NCBI GenBank assembly: GCA_964020085.1 | Contig: OZ026596.1 | Location: 30,175,022-30,239,021 of the forward strand | Direction of reading: 5' to 3' | Source of the DNA: Micromussa lordhowensis | Taxonomy: Eukaryota; Cnidaria; Anthozoa; Scleractinia; Lobophylliidae | Length of the DNA stretch: 64,000 nt | Shown here: one piece after another, positions 57,801-64,000 of the stretch | How the letters are laid out: every line of letters starts with the position of its first letter | Position numbering within the stretch: position 1 is the stretch's first letter | Made by a program: the position numbers and the translations under genes | Notes under the pieces: model-generated | Database searches by the model: none | What the model saw: the letters and a program-made list of their open reading frames with translations, nothing else | Told to the model about the DNA's origin: nothing

Positions 57801-60800
57801 AAATCAGCAAATACATTTTTTATTTCACCAAAATAAAATACAAGATCTTCAGCAATCTTCACTAAGAGGAAAGAAAAAGAAGAACAAGAGCATTATGATA
57901 TCACTAAGCGGTATTATATTCTGAGTTTCCATATTTCACACTGTTTTCATTATTCATAACGTTATTTTTGGTAAGGACGTCCGGGAAATTGTTTGTGTAC
58001 ATCCTTTCTGCGCACAAGATTCAGTCTCCTAGCCCAAAATAAACAAAAAGCCTTAATGATGTATAAAACCATGAATGACCTTGCTCCGGAATATCTACAA
58101 AGTCTTTTCTCTCAGCGTCACTTTGCTTACAGCTTAAGAAACTCTGAGGGAAGGCTGACCCTGTCCAAACCAAGCACCAATTATTTGAAACGAAGCTTCT
58201 CTTACAGCGGGGCCATGCTATGGAATAACTTGCCCAAAAACTTAAAAAATGCTGCATCCGTTGAGCATTTTAAGCGAAATACCAACAAGGTAGCTGATAT
58301 ATCGGATTCCCACACGGCAATCATGTAAAGCAGTTGTAATTAGTTTTAGTTTTTAACTTAGGCTTAACTGATGATTTTCCGTGTATAAATAAAGATTTAC
58401 ATACATACATATGCCGCGTCACACGCCTCGTCACACGCCGCGTCACACGCCTCGTCACACGCCGCGTTCACATGCCGCGTCACACGCCGCGTTCACACGC
58501 CGCGTCACACGCCGCGTCACACGCCGCGTCACACGCCGCGTCATACGCCGCGTCACACGCCGCGTTCACACGCCGCGTTCACACGCCGCGTCACACGCCG
58601 CGTCACACGCCGCGTCACACGCCGCGTCACACGCCGCGTCACACGCCGCGTCATACGCCGCGTCACACGCCGCGTTCACACGCCGCGTTCACACGCCGCG
58701 TTCACACGCCGCGTTCACACGCCGCGTCACACGCCGCGTCACACGCCGCGTCACACGCCGCGTCACACGCCGCGTCACACGGCCGCGTCACACGCCGCGT
58801 CACACGCCGCGTCACACGCCGCGTCACACGCCGCGTCACACGCCGCGTCACACGCCGCGTCACACGCCGCGTCACACGCCGCGTCACACGCCGCGTCACA
58901 CGCACTAGGTAGTAAAATGAGCAAACAACAATAGTGTTGGTGGCGAATGCCATAACTTTGCGTTGATTTTAAGCTCGTGGACGTTCGGTGACTACCATTT
59001 TTCTTTTGTTACAAAAAAATGAAAAGACTTATACATTAAAGCTTTGAAATTTTTTTCCCCACGAGCTTTTTTGAGCTTCTCCGTATAACTGTACGATGTT
59101 TTCAAATGTCTTTTTAATGAGTTAATTTGCTATGAAAAGGATGAAAACATTGGGAGTTATTCGTGCTGTGCTGTGCTGTATGTGATCATAAAGCAAAATC
59201 CTTTAGTAGTCGTAATTGGTGGTTTTCACGTCACGTAAGTAAGCTAAATTATCACGCAAGTGAAAAATAAAATCGCTTACCATTCAATAAATTGAGTCAA
59301 GAAATTGAACTATCGTAGAAGGGTAATAAATAAACAACGTGCCAAAGTTTCGGGGATGTGCGATATTCCGAACTCGAGTTATTCGGCAAAAGGTATCACT
59401 GAAAATTACAGGGTTAAGTATGGAGACGCCATGTTGGAGCCCGTCTGAGGGACTCCAACATGGCGACCGGAAACCAGTGGAAACATCTGGAGTTGGCTCT
59501 CTCACAACGTTTATTCTCTCTGTTAAACAACCTCGTTCCCAGGGTCTCTCATACTCAGAACTCGAAAACGTAAGGCGAATCGATATTTTGGTGCACGTAA
59601 CATGTTGCCCAGAAACAATGCCGATGTCACGCATTGTGAAAAAACCGTGTTCTATTTTCAAAACAAAGCAGTCTACCGAGCTGAAGACAGGCCAGCAGAT
59701 ATTCATTTAAAAATGCTTTTACCCCATAAAGGTAAAAACTTAAAATTTTTAATTTTAGTTTAATTTTAGTTTTTTCTGACGTCACGTGAAAACCAAGAAT
59801 ATGTATTATTATTCATTCAAAGAATATTTCCCCGTTTCTGATTGGTTAAAACCACACGTATAATTCACCATAACCAGCTGCTGTTGACCAAATTTGCGAA
59901 GAATCGTGTCGTATTCAACCGATGTGTAGTGTAAAAGTGCAGCCCGTTGCAGATGATTGAACCATTGACCGAGAAAACCTGGGCACGAGATAATTTTAGA
60001 TCTTGATTGTTGGAGTGTGCGAAATGTTTAAAAATAAAGCTCATTTTCTCCTTTAAGAGTTTGAAAATATTTTGAATGAATAATAAAGCAGTTACTGAAC
60101 TCGGCCTTCGTAGGATATGAAGAATTCTGCAGATCTTGGAGGGTGTTATCCACCTTGGCCTTCGCCCTTCGCCCTTCTCGACCTGCTCCCTTAGGGCGAG
60201 AACTACAACGCGAACTCTTGCTTATCATGTCACAGGCAGCCATTACCTTGGACGTGACTCTTTCTTATTATAAACGGTGTTGTGTTACAAAGAGTCGATT
60301 TTAAAGGGTTTGTATAGGAACGAAACGGTTTTGCTTTATAAGTCAATTATTCTTATATTTTGTGAATACAATCTACTTACCCTGTTGCTGTGTTGTATTC
60401 TTTGTTGTTTGTCAGCTCCTCAGGCTGATCTAACGCAATTTCGGCGAGTTATGGTTGTGTGGGTTTCCTCTCAGGTCGACAGTGTCTCAAGCACCCAATC
60501 AAAACCGTGCAGCGTCGTGTTTACAAGTATTCAAAATAACAATCATACAGCAAAACGGAGCTCAATCTGCCGGCGATTTTTTCTTTCTCTTCGCATGCTC
60601 TGGACAAAATTTTGCTGGCTTCCATTACAGTTTACTCGCAATATTCGTAATTCCACAATACTCAAAGAGAAACGGTTTTGATTGGGTGCTTGAGACAATG
60701 GTGCATTGTAGATTCGACTTGAGGGGACCCCGGGTGTTACAAGAAGCTTGGTTGACAAATTGCGGTCTACTACCCCTGCGAGTCTTGGTTTGCCAACACG

Positions 60801-63800
60801 ACGAGGCTACCAAGCTGATTTTAACGGTCGTTGTGTCGTGGATGAAATGGACGTGGATGTCTTCTTTCGTTTTATCGTTTCACTGGGGACACGAAGAGTC
60901 GCCTGGCGTCGCTTGCAGGGCTGCCATTGGCTAGAGAACTAAAATGAAAGATTAACCTTTGCCTTTGAATTCTGCGGTGGATTTGTCGCCCTGGGTACAA
61001 TCTAGGCTGGGAGTTTTGACTTCGTTCGGCAGGCTGTCCCGACTGAAGTGTTTCGCCTTGTCCTCTCTTTATGAAGGGATAACCGGGATTCAAAAAGGTC
61101 CCTTAAATCAAGTTAAATCGGTAAAATAACCACACCAGGAGCAAACAACACACGTATGGAATAAGGTTAGCCCTTTTTATTGAGAATTTTTCACATGGAT
61201 ATCTTGTAGAAAATCCGATATAAACCCTTATAATTCGATGCCATATTGTGTTGCTTCAGAGAGAGAGAGAGAGAGAGCTTGGGCTGCCTGTGTCCTCACA
61301 AATTCAAAAGAGGCTTGTCTAAACGGTCGGCGTGGACCATTTCGCGGTTCGCATAGTACGTTGGGTAACCGTGAACTATTATTAGCCCGACTTGGGAAGT
61401 CGTCGTCTATTTGTCGACAGCAAATTGCTGTCACTGGCTGTCGACAGCACAGCAACAGGGTAAGTAGATTTTATTCACAAAATATAAGAATAATAATTGC
61501 CTTGTTAAAGCAGAGCCGTTGCGTTTCCATACAAACCCTTTAAAATTGTATCTTTGTAACACAACACCGCTTATGAAGACATAGATGATCAATACAACTT
61601 AAGCAACTGTGAAATTAAAGCCTGAAAAAAATTCAGGCCTGAACGAGATTCGAACCCATGACCTCTGCGATACCGGTACAGTGCTCTACCAACTGAGCTA
61701 TCAAGCCGACTGGGAGCTGGTAACATTGTTAGTTCGTAATATACCTGTAGAGAGTGAAGAATGCACTATATATATCTTATTAGACGCTTTGGTGTGTAGT
61801 ATCGCTGTATATTTTTACGAGTTGTGCAGTATATTGACGAGCCCGTAGGGCGAGTCAAAATACAAACAACGAGTAAAAATATACAGCGATACTACACACC
61901 AAAACGTCTAATAAGAGATTTATTCTCCAACAGTTTCTTTTCCCAAAATTCTGACTTGCCAAGGTTTTGAACTTCACGCGGCCGGGAGGAATGAGACGAG
62001 TACAAATATCTGTTATTTGTACTCGTTTCGCGCGATATTTGTACTCTAGAAAGCAGAGTTGGATAATAAGAATATATATGAAAGATCATATATTCATTTT
62101 TATTATATAAAAGTCGGTGGTATAGCGAGTAGTAACAAATTCATAAAAACGATACGATATCCTCACATGTGAAGATATCGATGATTTCAGTGGCATCAGG
62201 TTTGTCTCTTAAATTGTACTTAAATTCGTTGGTGTATCATCGAAACATCTTCGGGTCTTCCTCGAAAGTCTTCGGCAATCTTCGGCAATCTTCAGACTTC
62301 TTCGGAAATTCTCGGAAATTCTCGGGAAATGTTCGGAAACGTTCGTCTGGTCTTCGGGACAATTTTGGAAAATCTTCGGAAAGTGGACGGAAATCTTCGG
62401 AAAATCATCAAAAACGCCGTTATCAGTACGTTTATATAATAAAAAGAACATTACACGTTAGCTCGAAGATATGAATTTTATGTTACTCGTGGCAAGAGCA
62501 ACATCTCACTCGTTCGCTGCGCTCACTCGTGAGATATTGCTCTTGCCACTCGAACATAAAATTCATATCTTCTCTCCACCGTGTAATATTCCTCTATGTA
62601 TTATTCAGTTGTATATATAACTGTGATGATCATCATGTCTTCATATCTTTCTCCGCAGTTCAAATATATGATCTTTTATATATTCATTTGCACAACACCT
62701 TTTATAAGAAAAGAGTCACGTCCAAGGTAATCTGATAGAGAGCCTGGGCTTCCTGCGATCATGTCAACGCCACGCTTTCAAACTAAACATACAACTAATC
62801 CCGGGTCTAATCCAATCCGAGTTCGAACTCTTCATCTTTTTCGCGGCGAAATACACTATAATTTCTTGAGGGGGATTTAAACAGAACATCGTAAATGTCT
62901 CATACACTCGATGAAAGACCACGCTAGTATTTTGGGGTCTTGCTACCACTTCTCAAGTTGCCGCAGGCTTCCAGCAATTTGAGAGGAACTAGCCAAACGA
63001 ATGTCTGCGTACGATTACGTCCATCTATTTCTTTTATTCTTCCACGTCCATCGTTTTCTTTAAATACCCTATAGCTTCTTGCCGATAAGGTATTTAAATC
63101 TACGTGATCTCCAGCTGATCGTAACGGACAACGGGGGAACGTAACGTTCGTTACGTTCGTGTGATTGCGTGACGAGCCCAAAGAGCGTCTGCGCAGGAAA
63201 CTAAATATGTAGCTGGATAGAAAAAAAGGATTTCTAAAGAATTTGGGTTGTCGCATCCAGGTGAAACATTTTGGCATAGTTAACCTTTTCCCAGCGTATG
63301 AATGCAGTGCGACTCGTTGGTACAAATGTAAGATCTCCTTCGCTGTACTGCCGTTACATTGCTGTACAGAACTCCAGTTACTCCTGCGTGCGCGCCTTAT
63401 TTTGCTTTGGCTAATTAAGAAAGCGAAAAGATCAGACAGGTCAAGATGCAGAACAATGGAATAATTATCAAGGTCGAAGATTTGAATGACGATGGCATGC
63501 ACAAGATCGAAAACCTGGGCGATTATGGCCAAATGTCTGGCGGGACTGCATGATTGCAACAACTTGGTCGGCGAGTGGAAAGAAAACTTCAGACATTCTC
63601 AACCTACCCCTACCTTTTTTCGGCGGCATTTTGTTCCCCGTTGTCGAGACAACAAACAGCTTGTTAACCATTTCATCATGAATGTTCCCGCAGTTCAGGT
63701 CGTCGTGTGTAAACGGTTAGGAATCCGAATAAAAACGTCAACGAATCCGAATACTCTAAAATTGATGAATCCGGAAACATTTATGAATTCGGAAAAATCA

Positions 63801-64000
63801 CCTCTAGTGTAAACCTAAAAGTCTAAATCAGTACTTTCAAAGCCAAATAAGGGGAAGATTCACTACCTTTTTGGTGTACTATTGTCATCGTTATAAAACC
63901 ACCCTTCCTACGTGGAGTCAGCTGAATGAAAAATCTGATTCAAAATGTTGCAAGGGAATTACATAAGAGCCCACACTGACCTGGAGAAACCAAAGCGCTT
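51548..64000 (-). CDS. solute carrier organic anion transporter (SLCO/OATP family), 5' end outside window
   Basis: Twelve-TM plasma-membrane carrier of large amphipathic organic anions (family knowledge). Exons in order: 64000-63981 (partial), 57798-57617, 57074-56811, 56259-56018, 54414-54150, 53781-53628, 53192-53051, 52932-52751, 52638-52507, 51806-51548. All junctions are GT-AG and phase-consistent, giving about 613 residues plus a missing N-terminus, in line with the family's ~650-720. Diagnostic features: TSSYDIA and SYIGGSRKKP near the N-terminus; the OATP signature as DLRWIGNWWLGF (usual Ala is Asn); the large extracellular Kazal-like domain with CNHVCNC, YAPVCGG and SPCHAGC, continuing YYNCACV and CAVDC; and the C-terminal RILGAIPGPIVFGALLD block. 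Ends in an acidic cytosolic tail. Family call secure; subfamily not. Confidence 0.93.
52228..52487 (-). mobile_element. tRNA-derived SINE, third family, in the last OATP intron
   Basis: Minus-strand head GGAGGCGCGGTGGCCTCGTG, GTTAGTGTGCTCGTC and CCTGGCTCGAGCCCTGGCC; body TTCTTGGGCAAGACACTTTA, CTCACAGTGCCTCTGCC, GATGGACTAGCATCCCATCC. The head begins about 20-30 bases downstream of the splice donor at 52506. Confidence 0.72.
52507..52638 (-). CDS. OATP exon, RILG-x-IPGP block
   Basis: Encodes SVPPAQRSYALGIQ, RILGAIPGPIVFGALLDKTC and ILWNT. The donor is AAA|GTAATT. If read through, the next in-frame codon is TAA, but the family continues past this point and the next exon matches that continuation in phase, so I splice here. 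Confidence 0.88.
52751..52932 (-). CDS. OATP exon, end of Cys-rich loop and TM10
   Basis: Encodes GSFSYYNCACVAKTGK, CAVDCKLNRTIFL, a TM (GLLPFLTFLNGTPGYIV) and TLR. YYNCACV and the CxxxC pair complete the extracellular Cys set. Acceptor TTTCCTTTCAG, donor TAAG|GTTTGT. Confidence 0.92.
53051..53192 (-). CDS. OATP Kazal-like extracellular domain exon
   Basis: Encodes PCNHVCNCSGVNYAPVCGG, then LTYFSPCHAGCSKGNKTNK. The Cys spacing and SPCHAGC match the Kazal-type loop between TM9 and TM10. Of the nearby AGs, TTCGTTATAG (exon from 53192) is the one that fits phase; using the AG in GGATCCAG would put a stop codon in frame. Confidence 0.92.
53340..53605. repeat. degenerate GGAC/GCAC minisatellite
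   Basis: Purine-rich run of GGACGCACGGACGGAC-type units passing into GATAGATAGATAAG. In the OATP intron before the Kazal exon. The long minus-strand frames here are low-complexity artefacts. Confidence 0.8.
53628..53781 (-). CDS. OATP exon, TM9 and start of extracellular loop
   Basis: Encodes GAYITKRLKLNLSGAAMM, a TM (CFIVAVFGVISACVLYI) and KCDTPNIAGINKPYLN, matching the family pattern GG-x-x-x-K-x-K-L and C-x-x-x-x-IAG. Acceptor TTTCCTGTTTCAG, donor ACAG|GTAAGA. Confidence 0.9.
54150..54414 (-). CDS. OATP exon with central intracellular loop and TM7-TM8
   Basis: Opens with an acidic cytosolic loop (PNEEETEIENEKAGYTKL), then FVFITLGVCLEHFH, GGFLPKVMEKQFYLPAGRAA and a TM ending LFGNLTG. The FLPK-x-x-E-x-QF block is characteristic of OATPs. 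Acceptor TTTTTTCGTAG, donor ACTG|GTGAGC. Confidence 0.92.
54950..55470. repeat. hairpin-rich repeat (CTCGTTCTTTTTTTGCGTG family), copy 2
   Basis: Shares GGCTAGCTCCGTGAGCGGGC, GGCTACCCGAGCGGACAAGA, GGCCTCGTTCTTTTTTT and CCATAAACACGCA with 29870-30420. In the OATP intron 54415-56017. Confidence 0.65.
56018..56259 (-). CDS. OATP exon with family signature before TM6
   Basis: Encodes a TM segment (GAVVGLVCVSSFLSMFVEL) and then DLRWIGNWWLGF, the OATP signature D-x-RW-I/V-G-A-WW-x-G-F/L with Asn in place of Ala, then another TM and FPKEFP. Acceptor TTATTGCTTCAG, donor CTG|GTAAGT. Confidence 0.94.
56811..57074 (-). CDS. OATP exon with TM4 region
   Basis: Begins as an extracellular loop (NTTQSLTDSGLCAANRSDLS), then YYALFILGMVVAGAGCTPM, IALGVPYMDENV and SPMYVGIFVTCGILG. 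The G-x-G-x-TP and LG-x-x-Y-x-D blocks are typical of OATPs. Acceptor CTTATATTAG, donor TTAG|GTGAGT. Confidence 0.92.
57617..57798 (-). CDS. OATP exon with TM2-TM3 region
   Basis: Encodes MMGMVTSSYDIAAMILTPL, ISYIGGSRKKPVFCSW, then a hydrophobic segment ending MLPHFVSPPYKS. These match the conserved OATP SSYDI, SY-x-GG and LPHF blocks. Acceptor TTTGCTGATTTAG, donor TCAG|GTAAGT. Confidence 0.92.
57970..58410 (+). pseudogene. LINE 3' end (CR1/L2-like)
   Basis: Encodes KALMMYKTMNDLAPEYLQSL, FAYSLRNSEGRLTLSKPST, LKRSFSYSGAMLWNNLPKNL and EHFKRN, the typical C-terminal end of such reverse transcriptases. The 3' UTR ends AATAAAGATTTACATACATA. In an OATP intron, opposite to the gene. Confidence 0.8.
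58411..58905. repeat. 12/13-bp GC-rich minisatellite
   Basis: About 40 units of CACGCCGCGTCA with interspersed 13-bp variants (GCCGCGTTCACA). Starts directly at the end of the LINE tail (CATACATACAT). Long frames on both strands are artefacts of a period that lacks stops. Confidence 0.92.
59221..59794. mobile_element. diverged relative of the GATCGTTTTCAC element
   Basis: Ends GGTTTTCACGTCACGT and GACGTCACGTGAAAACC; a central hairpin around CCATGTTGGAGCCCGTCTGA / CTCCAACATGGCGACCGGAA matches the centre of the copies at 27211 and 37329. In an OATP intron. Confidence 0.6.
60483..60696. mobile_element. MITE with GTCTCAAGCACCCAATCA ends
   Basis: Inverted ends GTCTCAAGCACCCAATCAAA and its complement at 60677-60696, about 210 bases, nested in the element above. 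Confidence 0.75.
61574..61760 (-). mobile_element. tRNA-derived SINE (GCTTGATAGC family), reverse
   Basis: A full tRNA-like head at 61635-61707 on the minus strand (GGCTTGATAGCTCAGTTGG, GGGTTCGAATC), with the tail at 61578-61634 and the upstream CCAGCTCCCAGTCGG block to about 61760. The tail is cut short at 61574 by the adjacent element end. Confidence 0.8.
61775..61916. mobile_element. hairpin MITE
   Basis: Arms TCTTATTAGACGCTTTGGTG / ACCAAAACGTCTAATAAGA and GTAGTATCGCTGTATATTTT / AAAATATACAGCGATACTAC, with GACGAGCCCGTAGGGCGAGTC in the centre. Confidence 0.78.
62245..62412. repeat. degenerate TCTTCGGAAAT minisatellite
   Basis: Eleven- to twelve-base units (CTTCGGCAAT, CTTCGGAAAT, CTCGGAAAT). 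Frames on both strands look like SENFRRS-type low-complexity peptide; not accepted as a gene. Confidence 0.75.
62450..62587. mobile_element. hairpin MITE
   Basis: Arms GAAGATATGAATTTTATGTT / ATAAAATTCATATCTTC and TGGCAAGAGCAACATCTCAC / GTGAGATATTGCTCTTGCCA around TCGTTCGCTGCGCTCAC; ends ATTACACG / CGTGTAAT-like. Confidence 0.78.
62595..62700 (+). mobile_element. SINE tail fragment without head
   Basis: GTTGTATATATAACTGTGAT, CTTCATATCTTTCTCCGCAG and TTCAAATATATGATC match the tail of the GCTTGATAGC family. Confidence 0.7.
63466..63824. mobile_element. partial relative of the PIF/Harbinger-like element
   Basis: Matches 8455-8762: EWKENFRHSQPTPTF in plus-strand translation, CAGCTTGTTAACCATTTCAT, and an end with CCTCTAGTGTAAACCTA. 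The left part found in the 8027 copy is missing. Confidence 0.6.
63981..64000 (-). CDS. OATP gene, 3' end of an N-terminal exon cut by the window edge
   Basis: The last 20 bases in the window read KRFGFS plus two bases, then the donor CCAG|GTCAGT. ERRFG-x-S is the usual sequence just before the SSYDIA block in OATPs, and the leftover phase fits the exon at 57798. The rest of the exon lies beyond 64000. Confidence 0.72.

Larger units (their letters stand above)
60242..62731. mobile_element. nested inverted-repeat structure
   Basis: Outer inverted ends ATTACCTTGGACGTGACTCT (60242) and TCACGTCCAAGGTAAT (62731). Inside, a ~125-base inverted pair at about 60270-60410 and 61445-61573 (CGGTGTTGTGTTACAAAGA; ACCCTGTTGCTGTG) delimits a ~1.3-kb element lying next to, and possibly inserted into, a minus-strand SINE. 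In the first OATP intron. Confidence 0.6.

Noticed and set aside
58411..58912. Long open frames of 140-165 codons on both strands
   Set aside because: A 12/13-bp minisatellite without stop codons; the peptide is RHTP/ASHA-type low complexity.
59284..59710. Paired frames on both strands near 59.3-59.7 kb
   Set aside because: They fall within a diverged copy of the GATCGTTTTCAC element and contain its central hairpin.

Overview
This is eukaryotic, AT-rich, intron-rich and very repeat-rich DNA with two recognisable protein-coding genes, both on the minus strand. The gene families (T-box transcription factor, organic anion transporter) make it metazoan. The repeats (several tRNA-derived SINE families, a Penelope-like element, CR1/L2-like LINE 3' ends, dozens of palindromic MITEs) make me infer an anthozoan cnidarian, probably a stony coral. 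That placement is inference from repeat style, not from a search.

Gene 1 is a divergent T-box gene. I rebuilt seven coding exons between 41090 and 23214 from splice signals and phase agreement. The first four (41090 to 29108) carry the whole T-box, and the last three encode a long low-complexity tail with four copies of a 29-30 residue repeat. The model has about 1004 codons. Gene 2 is an SLCO/OATP-type 12-TM transporter. Nine complete exons and the 3' end of a tenth run from 51548 to the right edge, where the N-terminus is cut off. Every exon junction in both models keeps frame.

Layout: 1-6140, no gene, scattered palindromes. 6140-10930, about four tandem units of roughly 1.1 kb, broken by a PIF/Harbinger-like element and a Penelope-like relic with a hammerhead-like motif after it. 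10930-22700, no secure gene; SINEs, a perfect 99-bp-arm palindrome with hammerhead-like cores, and a composite inverted-repeat element holding a 5'-truncated LINE. 23214-41090, the T-box gene; one intron holds a 2.8-kb foldback element built from 138-142-bp tandem units. 36027-43435 and 43436 to about 49345 form a tandem segmental duplication whose second copy repeats the first T-box exon. 49640-51230, a decayed R2/NeSL-like reverse transcriptase. 51548-64000, the transporter gene with minisatellites, LINE, SINE and MITE insertions in its introns.

The two genes are adjacent and co-oriented (transporter upstream of the T-box gene) with no evident functional link. The most informative features are the duplicated T-box exon, the foldback element, the hammerhead-like motifs of Penelope origin, and hairpins whose two arms stay complementary while their sequences change.
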